DNA of 64,000 bases from Bacteroidales bacterium. Lineage in GTDB: Bacteria > Bacteroidota > Bacteroidia > Bacteroidales > JAADJA01. The notes beneath the pieces were generated by a model that was not told where the DNA came from, ran no database searches, and saw only the letters and a program-made list of their open reading frames with translations. Below are positions 18,000-26,058 of the stretch, in pieces. The DNA is taken from contig JAGVPB010000076.1 in NCBI GenBank assembly GCA_020052415.1, forward strand, positions 1 to 64,000. Direction: 5' to 3'. A program made the position numbers and the translations under genes. Numbering within the stretch: position 1 is the first letter of the stretch; every line of letters starts with the position of its first letter.

Positions 18000-18368
18000 T
18001 TGCTTTCAGAAAATTATTATATATTCGCATCATTATTGCATAACATAACAGATCAGGAGAAAATAGCATTAATTATTGAACGGATTGTAAGTGGTTATGA
18101 TCCGGAAAAAATTATTCTATTTGGTTCGTATGCTTTCGATAATCAAAATCCTGACAGCGATGTGGATCTGTTTGTTGTGAAAGAATCCGAGATGCCACGC
18201 CCTCAAAGAGCCGTATTACTCAGGAAAATGCTTTTAGGGACGGGTGTTCCTCTTGACCTGGTAGTTTATACACCACAGGAGGTTGAGAAATCACAAAACA
18301 TTGCCTATAGCTTTGTTAATGAAGTATTAAAAACGGGGAAAGTTGTGTATGAGCGATCGAAAGCATGA
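18000..18368 (+). CDS. MNT-type nucleotidyltransferase (antitoxin-like)
   Basis: A 122-residue minimal nucleotidyltransferase. The catalytic signature GS-x10-DxD is present as Gly42-Ser43 and Asp54-x-Asp56 (LFGSYAF … DSDVDLFVV). MNT proteins pair with HEPN toxins and can block them by adding AMP. The frame has no ATG; TTG at 18000 or TTG at 18036 are the possible starts, and a lost ATG is also possible. The HEPN gene overlaps its end but is broken by an amber codon, so the antitoxin may now be without a working partner. Confidence 0.75.
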   Translation: MLSENYYIFASLLHNITDQEKIALIIERIVSGYDPEKIILFGSYAFDNQNPDSDVDLFVVKESEMPRPQRAVLLRKMLLGTGVPLDLVVYTPQEVEKSQNIAYSFVNEVLKTGKVVYERSKA

Positions 18369-18771
18369 ACCGGAACTTTGGATAATCAAGGGAGATCATG
18401 ATTTGGGAACTGCCCGCATCACGTATAAACACATCCCTGAATTTCTCGATACGGTGACCTTTCATTGTCAGCAGGCCGCCGAAAAATATCTGAAAGCTTA
18501 TTTGATTTACTTGTCAGTTCCTTTTCGTTTTACTCATGATCTGATTTATCTTCTTGATATTATCTGTGAATCTGATCCTGACGTTATGAAGTATTAGGAT
18601 GCACTTTCAGAACTTCAGAGTTATGCAGTCGAAATCAGATATCCCAACGAAACAATATATCTGATCCCGGAAAAAGTTGAAAAAGCCTTGCTGACTTCAG
18701 CTGAAATCAGACAAATGGTTTTAACTAAAATAGGGTTGAATATTGCAGGGCATCCCATCATTGAAGAATAA
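18349..18771 (+). pseudogene. HEPN-domain protein with in-frame amber codon
   Basis: It starts at the ATG at 18349, overlapping the end of the MNT gene. The first 82 residues contain the HEPN helices with FHCQQAAEKYLKAYL and the active-site region RFTHDLIYLL. A TAG at 18595-18597 interrupts the gene. The same frame then continues openly for 57 codons (from DALSELQSYAVEIRYPNE to a TAA at 18769-18771) with normal HEPN C-terminal sequence. The full length of about 140 residues fits the family, so this is one gene with a single nonsense change. A sequencing error or a rare readthrough are alternatives. Confidence 0.75.
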
Positions 18772-18881
18772 AAACAACACGGGGATTATTGTTATATCAT
18801 TCAACAGAAGTAAAAATTATAAAGTTTGAATCCAGACTCCCTTATTACTTTGCCGTTTGATTATTTGGTATTTTTACTTTC

Positions 18882-19886
18882 TCACCCCTTCATGTGCTTC
18901 GGTATCCTCCCATTCCTGATGGCTTCTGAGCGGAGCCCGCGTCCAACGATGCGCTCTACCATTTTCCCTATTTCGAGAACTTTATCCACATCCAGGCCGG
19001 TATCAATACCCATTTCATCCATCATCACCACCATGTCCTCGGTATTTACAAGCCCGACAGTCATTGGATCTTTGTAGTAATACTCTCCGGTTCCGCTAAC
19101 CGGAACTCCATCCACAAAATTAGCCGGCTGGCCTCCGATGCCGCCCATGGTGGATTCGAAATTCGTCATGCCTGCTTGTAATGCAGCCAGTACATTGGCA
19201 ATACCCCAGCCACGGGTGGTATGAAAATGAGCAATTTGTTTATGGGGATTGTCAACACTTTCGAGGAGCATAGTGAAGTATTTGTAAACCCTGTCGGGAG
19301 ATGCTGAACCATCATGATCGGCATGCTCTACATCGGTAGCGCCGATATCGAACCAGCGTTTTGTAAATTCAATGGCCTTCTTCATATCCGTAGGCCCTTC
19401 GATCGGACAACCCCAGATGGTGCTGACGGTTCCGTTCACGTTTAATCCTGCATCACGGGCTTTCTTAACCCATTCTTCACTCATCTTCCAGTAATCCGCA
19501 AGCGATAAACCTGAGTTTGTTTTATGATGGGATTCGCTGGTTGAAACCATAAGTAAAATCCTGTCCGGACCCCAGCCTTCCTGTTTGGCCTGAATCGCAC
19601 GTTCAATGGCTTTTTCGCGGATGGTGACCGCTGTCAACCTGACATCTTTCATCAGGTGACTTATCTTTTTACTGTCTCTGATCAGTTTAAAAAGGGTAAC
19701 GGCATCTTTGAACTGAGGCATGCCTTTCGGGTTACCAAAATTAGTCACTTCGATATGTCTGAAACCAGCCAGGATCAATTGTTCTGCAACCCAAAGCTTG
19801 GCTTCGGTAGGTATAAATTTTTCTTCATGCTGAAATCCATCCCTGACAGTGATGTCGCCGATAGTTACTTTTTTTGGGTAATTCAT
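18882..19886 (-). CDS. HMG-CoA lyase-like enzyme (DRE-TIM barrel)
   Basis: A 334-residue TIM-barrel lyase. The N-terminal ITVRDGFQHEE holds Arg15-Asp16, matching the catalytic Arg and metal-binding Asp of the family. HFHTTRG (His220, His222) is the second metal site. The expected reaction is HMG-CoA to acetyl-CoA plus acetoacetate, the last step of leucine breakdown. The loop that carries the catalytic cysteine in vertebrate and many bacterial HMG-CoA lyases reads GGIGGQPA here, with Gln253 in the cysteine position. This may be a subfamily that works without it or with a related substrate. It is the last gene of the minus-strand cluster, starting three bases after the HepT stop codon. Confidence 0.75.
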   Translation of the reverse strand: MNYPKKVTIGDITVRDGFQHEEKFIPTEAKLWVAEQLILAGFRHIEVTNFGNPKGMPQFKDAVTLFKLIRDSKKISHLMKDVRLTAVTIREKAIERAIQAKQEGWGPDRILLMVSTSESHHKTNSGLSLADYWKMSEEWVKKARDAGLNVNGTVSTIWGCPIEGPTDMKKAIEFTKRWFDIGATDVEHADHDGSASPDRVYKYFTMLLESVDNPHKQIAHFHTTRGWGIANVLAALQAGMTNFESTMGGIGGQPANFVDGVPVSGTGEYYYKDPMTVGLVNTEDMVVMMDEMGIDTGLDVDKVLEIGKMVERIVGRGLRSEAIRNGRIPKHMKG

Positions 19887-19889
19887 ACT

Positions 19890-20249
19890 TTATTTCAATT
19901 GTTTCTTTTCGACACTAATAATTTCATTGATTTTAATAAGATTATCGGGAAGATACTCAGTTACAATTCTCCAAATGATTTTATAGTCAACTCCAAAATA
20001 CTCATGAGTGACCCTGTTTCTAAGCCTGTACATTTCTGACCATGGTGTTTGAGGGTACTTAGCTTTGAATTCGGTTGGCAATTTTTTTGTAGCTTCTCCA
20101 ATGATTACGAAATTTCTGATCACTGCATCAATCGTCTTGAAATCTTTTCTGAAAACATCAAAAGTCATATCCCCGATATATTCCTGAATACGGGACATTG
20201 ATTCCTGGATATCTTCCAGAAACAATATATAGTTTCTTACCTTAGTCAA
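19890..20249 (-). CDS. hepT: HepT-like HEPN toxin (DUF86)
   Basis: A 119-residue HEPN ribonuclease of the HepT/DUF86 group. The active-site motif R-x4-H-x-Y is intact as Arg77-NRVT-His82-E-Tyr84. Related toxins cut tRNA or other RNA and are silenced by the partner MntA through AMP transfer to the tyrosine. The start overlaps the end of the nucleotidyltransferase gene by eight bases. Its stop lies three bases before the HMG-CoA lyase start, so the metabolic gene may depend on readthrough from this toxin gene. Confidence 0.85.
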   Translation of the reverse strand: MTKVRNYILFLEDIQESMSRIQEYIGDMTFDVFRKDFKTIDAVIRNFVIIGEATKKLPTEFKAKYPQTPWSEMYRLRNRVTHEYFGVDYKIIWRIVTEYLPDNLIKINEIISVEKKQLK

Positions 20250-20535
20250 TATATATTACCTGGTTTAAAATAGCATCACGCATCTGATCCCTAATCGCTG
20301 ATTTAGTGACTAAATCAATTTTTCTGTTAAAGATAGCTTCAAGATACTCTTCGAGAGTAAAAAAATCCCATCCCGGAGTTTTTGAAAATTCTACCAGGAT
20401 ATCAATATCACTGTTTGTCTTTTGGCTATTTTCTGCAAATGATCCGAAATATCCGATTTGACTTATTTGAAACCTATCTTTCAAATAAGGTTTTATTTCC
20501 TTAAGTTTTTTTTCGACTGTTTCAGATGTCAACAT
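20242..20535 (-). CDS. mntA: MntA-like nucleotidyltransferase antitoxin
   Basis: A 97-residue minimal nucleotidyltransferase with the catalytic pattern Gly31-Ser32-x10-Asp43-x-Asp45 (YFGSFAENSQKTNSDIDILVEF without its last two residues is the core). It is the first gene of the MntA-HepT pair and overlaps it by eight bases. It begins about 30 bases downstream of the acetoacetyl-CoA synthetase stop, inside the leucine cluster. The expected role is to AMPylate and silence HepT. Confidence 0.85.
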   Translation of the reverse strand: MLTSETVEKKLKEIKPYLKDRFQISQIGYFGSFAENSQKTNSDIDILVEFSKTPGWDFFTLEEYLEAIFNRKIDLVTKSAIRDQMRDAILNQVIYID

Positions 20536-20565
20536 AAAAAAATTATAATTACAAGCGCTTCAAAG

Positions 20566-22503
20566 TTATGAATAATCTTTAAAGTATTCCAAACATTCCG
20601 GGTTAGCCAGTGCGTCCCTGTTTTTGACATCCTGCCCGTTAATGATTTTCTTCACGGCAATTTCTACTTTCTTGCCATTGATGGTATAAGGTATATCAGG
20701 AACCGCTCTGATTATGGCGGGTACATGGCGGGGCGTGCATTCGGAACGGATAACAGAATTGATTTTCTTAATCAGGGACTCCTCTAACCTGAATCCATCC
20801 TTCAGTTTGACAAACAATACTACAATTTCATCTCCGTCTTTCTTTTTACCCACAACCACTGAATCTGCAATTTCCTCAAGCTTTTCAACCACACTGTAAA
20901 TCTCGGCAGTTCCGATTCTGACTCCCTGCGGATTAAGGCTGGCATCGGATCGTCCGAAAATTGTGATTCCACCATGTCTGCTGATCTCGATAAAATCACC
21001 ATGGCGCCAGATTCCGGGATAAACATCGAAATAAGCGCTTCTGAATTTTTCTCCGTTCGGATCATTCCAGAAATAAACCGGCATGGAAGGAAACACCGAC
21101 TTACAAACCAATTCTCCCTGTTCCTCAATAAGTGATTCACCATTATCTCCAAAACAATCCACATCCATTCCAAGGCCTTTGCATTGTATTTCACCGGTAT
21201 AAACAGGCAATGTCGGGCTTCCAAGCATAAAGCATGAAATGATATCGGTTCCTCCTGCAATGGATGAAAGCTGGACATCTTTTTTCCAGTCTCTGTAAAC
21301 ATATCGGAAACTCGCATCCGTTAAAGGTGAACCCGTAGAGGCAATAATTTTCAGGTTGGGGAAGTCCGAAATTTCATTCGGCTTTACACCAGCTTCTTCA
21401 AGGGAGGCAATATATTTTGCACTCGTACCAAATACAGTGACTTTCAACTTGTCGGCCATTTTTAAAAGGACTTCCGGTTCAGGATAGAAAGGACTTCCGT
21501 CATATAAAACAAGTGTGGCTCCTGTAGCCAGGCTGCTTACGAACCAGTTCCACATCATCCAGCCGCAGGTAGTATAGTAAAAAATCACCTGGTCGCTTTG
21601 CAGGTTCGTATGCAATATGAGCTCTTTTAAATGCTGCATAAGTGTTCCCCCGGCAGAATGGACAATGCTTTTCGGCAACCCGGTTGTCCCGGATGAGAAC
21701 ATTATGTAAAGCGGATGATCAAATGGCAGTTGCTCAAAAGTCAGAGGATGTTCAGTAGCCTGTCCGAGATTTTCCCAGTTAATGGCATTGGGAATGTCCC
21801 TGATTTCAAGGGTTCCGGTATAACTGACCATAATGACATATTCGACTGAAGGAAGGTCGTGTAAAATTCCTTTAAGTTTTTCCTGTGAATTAAAAATTTC
21901 ACCTTTATAAAAATAGCCATCAGTGGCAAGGATTATTTTCGGTTCGATCTGTGAAAACCTGTCGAGAACTCCTTTAATTCCGAAATCAGGGGAGGTTGAA
22001 GACCAGATTGCTCCTAAAGAGGCGGCAGCCAGCATAGCAATGATTGTCTCCGGCATATTAGGCATAAAAGCAGCGATGCGATCTCCTTTCTTTAACCCAA
22101 GCCTTCGGAATCCTTCGGCAACTTTGGTGACCTGATCATACAATTCAGAATAGGTCATTTCGCTTCTCACTGTATCTTCACCCCAAAAAATCAGGGCTTT
22201 ATGATCATCCCTTCGCCGCAACAGGTTTTCGGCAAAATTCAGCCGTGCTCCTGTGAACCATTTAGCTCCGGGCATCTTTCCGGGATCATCAACCACCTGA
22301 TCGAAATTCTTTGAAAATTTGATTCCGCAATAATCCCAGATTTCAGACCAGAATTCGGGAATGTGCCTGATACTCCATTCATGGATCGTGTAATATTCCT
22401 TGTCAGGTAAATTATATTTTTGAAAGATTAGTGACAGGAACTCTGCCATCTTCGAATGGTTCTTGTAATCATCATTCGGTGTCCAAAGGATTTCATGCAT
22501 CAT
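20566..22503 (-). CDS. Acetoacetyl-CoA synthetase
   Basis: A 645-residue AMP-forming acyl-CoA synthetase. The N-terminal region (ILWTPNDDYKNHSKMAEF) and ARLNFAENLL are typical of acetoacetate-CoA ligases. The ATP-binding loop is IMFSSGTTGLPKSIVHS, and the C-terminal adenylation motifs include HGDFIEISRHGG and FGRSDASLNPQGVRIG. The catalytic lysine lies near the end in TINGKKVEIAVKK. It activates acetoacetate, the product of HMG-CoA lyase, to acetoacetyl-CoA for thiolysis. A thiolase is not in the window. The gene lies between the acyl-CoA dehydrogenase and the MntA-HepT pair. Confidence 0.9.
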   Translation of the reverse strand: MMHEILWTPNDDYKNHSKMAEFLSLIFQKYNLPDKEYYTIHEWSIRHIPEFWSEIWDYCGIKFSKNFDQVVDDPGKMPGAKWFTGARLNFAENLLRRRDDHKALIFWGEDTVRSEMTYSELYDQVTKVAEGFRRLGLKKGDRIAAFMPNMPETIIAMLAAASLGAIWSSTSPDFGIKGVLDRFSQIEPKIILATDGYFYKGEIFNSQEKLKGILHDLPSVEYVIMVSYTGTLEIRDIPNAINWENLGQATEHPLTFEQLPFDHPLYIMFSSGTTGLPKSIVHSAGGTLMQHLKELILHTNLQSDQVIFYYTTCGWMMWNWFVSSLATGATLVLYDGSPFYPEPEVLLKMADKLKVTVFGTSAKYIASLEEAGVKPNEISDFPNLKIIASTGSPLTDASFRYVYRDWKKDVQLSSIAGGTDIISCFMLGSPTLPVYTGEIQCKGLGMDVDCFGDNGESLIEEQGELVCKSVFPSMPVYFWNDPNGEKFRSAYFDVYPGIWRHGDFIEISRHGGITIFGRSDASLNPQGVRIGTAEIYSVVEKLEEIADSVVVGKKKDGDEIVVLFVKLKDGFRLEESLIKKINSVIRSECTPRHVPAIIRAVPDIPYTINGKKVEIAVKKIINGQDVKNRDALANPECLEYFKDYS

Positions 22504-22725
22504 ATTCGATAAACCGGCTTCTGGAAATTAATATTTAATTCTTAATGGATTTCTCATCTCATTGTCAGTAACATCAGGTATAACATTCAAAGACTCCGGA
22601 TGGTTCATTTAACCTTAACCAATAAGGCACCTTAAAAAACGAAAGAAATGAAACTGAAAAATCCGGTGTACAGTCACTACAGGTACGGTTGAACCGGTAA
22701 ATACTAAAACCGGAAGCTAAATCAT

Positions 22726-23877
22726 TTATAATCCGAGTTGTTTTGAAATAACCAGTCTTTGGATTTCGGAAGTCCCTTCTCCTATTTGTAATAAACGCTG
22801 GTCGCGGTAAAAACGTTCAATATCATAATCTTTCATAAGGCCGTAACCTCCGAAAAGCTGAACCGCCTCATCCGTCACTTCTTTTGCAATTTCAGAACAA
22901 TAAAGTTTGGCCATTGCGGCTTCTTTTGTGAATGGTTTTCCGCTGTCCTTGAGCCAGCAGGCTTTATAGAGCAGGTTACGGGCCAGTTCAACTTTCAATG
23001 CCATATCGGCCAATTTAAAGGCGTTTACCTGGAACTTACTGATGGGCTGGCCAAACTGTTTTCTTTCCTGTGCGTATTGCAACGCCATCTCAAATGCACC
23101 CTGCGCTGCACCCAAACCCATAGCCCCAATCGAAAGACGACCTGCATCGAGCGTACTGAGCATTATTTTTGACCCTTGCCCTATTTCACCCAAAAGGTTT
23201 TCTTTTGGAACACGGCAATCGTCAAAATACAATTCAGCCGTATCAGAAGCCCGCCACATCATCTTGCCGTGCATGGAAACCTGTCTGAATCCCGGAGTTC
23301 CCCTTTCGACTATAATGGTAGAGAATTCCTTACAACCATCCACCTGCTTTGAAACTGCCTGAACTGTTGAACCCATAGAAATGTCGCATGAACCGTTTGT
23401 GATAAAAATTTTGGATCCATTGATAACCCATTTATTGGTTTTTTCATCAATTTCAGCTTTGGTTTTCGAACCCCTCGAATCTGATCCTGCGTCCGGCTCG
23501 GTGAGGCCGAAACCCCATAATGCATTTCCGGTACAAAGCTGTGGCAAATATTTCATCTTCTGTTCTTCGGTTCCAAAATTGAAAAGAGGGGTAATTCCAA
23601 GAGAATTATGTGCGGCCAATGTCGCAGCCTGCGAACCATCCACCCGGGCTACTTCTTCAACTGCAATTACATAAGATAAGGTATCAAGATTCTGACCGCC
23701 ATATTTTTCCGGAAGGGTCATTCCAAATAACCCAAGTTCACCCATTTTCCTAGTAAGGTCGTAGGAAAATTCTGCTTTTTCATCCAGTTCCTTTGCCACA
23801 GGTTTAATTTCCCTTTCGGCGAAATCCCTCACCGTTTCCCGGATAAGCTTTTGTTCTTCTGATAAATCGAAATTCAT
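22726..23877 (-). CDS. Acyl-CoA dehydrogenase (probably isovaleryl/short-chain)
   Basis: A 383-residue flavoenzyme. The family signatures GFGLTEPDAGSDS, GSKIFITNGS and ERFYRDQRLLQIGEGTSEIQR are present. Glu367 in QIGEGTSEI sits where short-chain acyl-CoA dehydrogenases keep their catalytic base. Human isovaleryl-CoA dehydrogenase has its base elsewhere, so this is an SCAD-type active site. The neighbours (methylcrotonyl-CoA carboxylase, methylglutaconyl-CoA hydratase, HMG-CoA lyase) point to isovaleryl-CoA as the substrate, giving 3-methylcrotonyl-CoA. Electrons would go to ETF, which is not coded here, and then to the quinone pool. Confidence 0.85.
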   Translation of the reverse strand: MNFDLSEEQKLIRETVRDFAEREIKPVAKELDEKAEFSYDLTRKMGELGLFGMTLPEKYGGQNLDTLSYVIAVEEVARVDGSQAATLAAHNSLGITPLFNFGTEEQKMKYLPQLCTGNALWGFGLTEPDAGSDSRGSKTKAEIDEKTNKWVINGSKIFITNGSCDISMGSTVQAVSKQVDGCKEFSTIIVERGTPGFRQVSMHGKMMWRASDTAELYFDDCRVPKENLLGEIGQGSKIMLSTLDAGRLSIGAMGLGAAQGAFEMALQYAQERKQFGQPISKFQVNAFKLADMALKVELARNLLYKACWLKDSGKPFTKEAAMAKLYCSEIAKEVTDEAVQLFGGYGLMKDYDIERFYRDQRLLQIGEGTSEIQRLVISKQLGL

Positions 23878-23973
23878 AAAAAATAATTGCTTTAATAAAT
23901 TGATAACTTCCGATAAAAAACTCCCCGAAATTATAAAAAAGCGCGGAATATAACTTTAAAGTTTTTAATCCTG

Positions 23974-25971
23974 TTAAGACAAAATCACCAGTTCCAGGCT
24001 TCCGTTAACCATTTCTCCGGCTTTCACATTTATCTTTTCAATGGTTCCTTCTTTTGGAGAAATGATGTTGTTTTCCATTTTCATAGCCTCAACCACCAAA
24101 AGCAAGTCTCCCTTTTTCACTGACTGGCCTTCTGTAACGTTTATTTTAACGACTTTTCCAGGCATAGGTGAAACGATTTCGCCATGTGATTTTCCACCAT
24201 GGTCGTGTGTTCCAAAAACGTCTTCTTCGACAAGGCAATCATTTCTGACAAGTGTAAAAATATGTCCATCAATACTTATAAATCCATTTCCTTTTGAATC
24301 ACCCGAAATAATGTATCCGGAGGAAGAATCATCAACGGCAAGCTCGATCATATTCGATTCCAGTGTTTTGATATAGGATTTGTGCGGCTGTCCATTTATA
24401 TTAAAATGAAATATGCCCTGCTGATTTTGTTGAATTCTCACCTGTAAATCTTCTCCGTCAACCTTAATTTTAATTTCCATCAGGTCGCGCCAGAAACCGA
24501 TTTCTTTCCAAACATTATATCCCGGATCATCCTGTTCTAATAAATCTTTGTGAAAATCATACATGAGGTATGCAATAACAGGAAGGTAAACAGGTATTTC
24601 CTTTTTTTCGTTTTCGGTCTGAACAAGAATATCTGCTGTATGCTCATCGCAATATTTTGTTGAAATTTTGTTTTCTGTGAAAGCTTCATGTTTCAGAACC
24701 TGTAATAAATATGAAATATTTGTTTTGATGCCGTGAATGGAATAATTTTTTAACGCACGAGTCATTTTTTCCATTGAAACATCGCGATCATCGCCCCAGG
24801 CGATTAATTTACTGATCATGGGATCATAAAAACTATGAATGGTTGTTGCTTCCTGAATTCCGGAGTCAACCCTTATGCCCATACCTTCGGGTTCGAGGTA
24901 TAATGACATTTCACCGGGTGAGGGCAGGAAATTATTAGCCGGGTCTTCAGCGTAAATCCTGCACTCGATGGCATGGCCCGTTTGTTTTATTGAGCTTTGT
25001 TCGAAACTCAGTGGAAATCCTGCTGCGATCCGGATTTGTTCCCTGACAATGTCAATCCCTGTCACCATTTCCGTCACAGGATGTTCCACCTGTACTCGGG
25101 TATTCATCTCGAGGAAATAAAAATTAAGATTTTTATCTACCAGGAATTCAACGGTACCGGCATTGTTATATCCTATTTTTTTTGCAATCCTAACGGCTGC
25201 ATTACCCATTTTTTCCCTGGTTTCAAGAGTTAGCGTAGGAGAGGGGGATTCTTCGATTATCTTTTGATATCTGCGCTGAATGGAACATTCTCTTTCGAAG
25301 AGGTGAACAACATTTCCGTGATTATCTCCGATGACCTGTATTTCGATATGACGTGGTTCTTCAATATATTTTTCAATAAAAATGGTTCCGTCGCCAAAAT
25401 AAGATTTCGCTTCACGACTGGTGCTTTCGAGTATTTCAGGCAGTTCTTTCAAATCACGAACGATCCTCATTCCCTTCCCTCCTCCTCCGGCGGCGGCTTT
25501 CACAAGTATCGGCAATGGAATTTCCTTTGCCATTTTCAATAGCGTTTTATGATCACCTGTAACTCCGGCAGTCATGGGTATCCCAAGTTTTTTTACAAAT
25601 TCCCGCGACTCAATCTTATTACCCATCAGCTTCATCGCTTTTGAATTGGGTCCGATAAAGATAATTCTAGCCTTTTCGCATGCAGCAACAAATTTCGGAT
25701 TCTCGGACAAAAATCCATATCCTGGATGGATGGCTTCGCTTCCCGATTTCTTCGCAATTGCAATAATCTTTTCAATGTTCAGATAGGTATCGCTCAGCTC
25801 TAGACTTTCTCCAAGGCTGTAAGCTTCATCAGCCATTTCAACATGGAGTGCATCTTCATCGGCAGAAGAATAAATGGCTACTGTCTGAATTCCCAGTTTC
25901 TGAGCCGAACGAATGACGCGTACGGCAATTTCACCTCTGTTTGCGATTAAAATTTTTTTGAATAGGTACAT
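23974..25971 (-). CDS. Methylcrotonyl-CoA carboxylase, biotin-carrying alpha subunit
   Basis: A 665-residue subunit. Residues 1-450 are the biotin carboxylase (opening with ILIANRGEIAVRVIRSA, ATP loop AAAGGGGKGMRIV, and FLEMNTRVQVEHPVTE). A linker domain follows. The C-terminal biotin carrier holds the attachment site VEAMKMENN with the biotinylated lysine at about 631. With the carboxyltransferase at 28769-30376 it would convert 3-methylcrotonyl-CoA to 3-methylglutaconyl-CoA using ATP and bicarbonate. The subunit genes are separated by the hydratase and by a T9SS gene. Propionyl- or acetyl-CoA carboxylase is an alternative reading of the family; the cluster favours leucine breakdown. Confidence 0.85.
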   Translation of the reverse strand: MYLFKKILIANRGEIAVRVIRSAQKLGIQTVAIYSSADEDALHVEMADEAYSLGESLELSDTYLNIEKIIAIAKKSGSEAIHPGYGFLSENPKFVAACEKARIIFIGPNSKAMKLMGNKIESREFVKKLGIPMTAGVTGDHKTLLKMAKEIPLPILVKAAAGGGGKGMRIVRDLKELPEILESTSREAKSYFGDGTIFIEKYIEEPRHIEIQVIGDNHGNVVHLFERECSIQRRYQKIIEESPSPTLTLETREKMGNAAVRIAKKIGYNNAGTVEFLVDKNLNFYFLEMNTRVQVEHPVTEMVTGIDIVREQIRIAAGFPLSFEQSSIKQTGHAIECRIYAEDPANNFLPSPGEMSLYLEPEGMGIRVDSGIQEATTIHSFYDPMISKLIAWGDDRDVSMEKMTRALKNYSIHGIKTNISYLLQVLKHEAFTENKISTKYCDEHTADILVQTENEKKEIPVYLPVIAYLMYDFHKDLLEQDDPGYNVWKEIGFWRDLMEIKIKVDGEDLQVRIQQNQQGIFHFNINGQPHKSYIKTLESNMIELAVDDSSSGYIISGDSKGNGFISIDGHIFTLVRNDCLVEEDVFGTHDHGGKSHGEIVSPMPGKVVKINVTEGQSVKKGDLLLVVEAMKMENNIISPKEGTIEKINVKAGEMVNGSLELVILS

Positions 25972-26002
25972 TAAATTTTCTTAAATTGTATTTTTCGAAT
26001 GA

Positions 26003-26010
26003 CAAAAGTA
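26003..26010 (-). promoter_or_regulatory. -7 promoter element before the biotin-subunit gene
   Basis: On the minus strand TACTTTTG fits TAnnTTTG exactly, about 30 bases before the ATG at 25971. A clear -33 box is missing. It would let the carboxylase alpha subunit be transcribed despite the T9SS gene inserted upstream. Confidence 0.45.
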
Positions 26011-26058
26011 TTAAAGTAAAATGCAGTTAAATAATTATTGATGCATAATAAAACGGTA

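Noticed and set aside
17815-18069. Open frames of 70-84 codons on both strands between the PKD protein and the MNT gene
   Set aside because: They overlap each other and the MNT gene, have no recognisable domain and no convincing start. A short open stretch in a third frame (HDFAAYSTAIAYAGEKG) reads protein-like but is too short to name.
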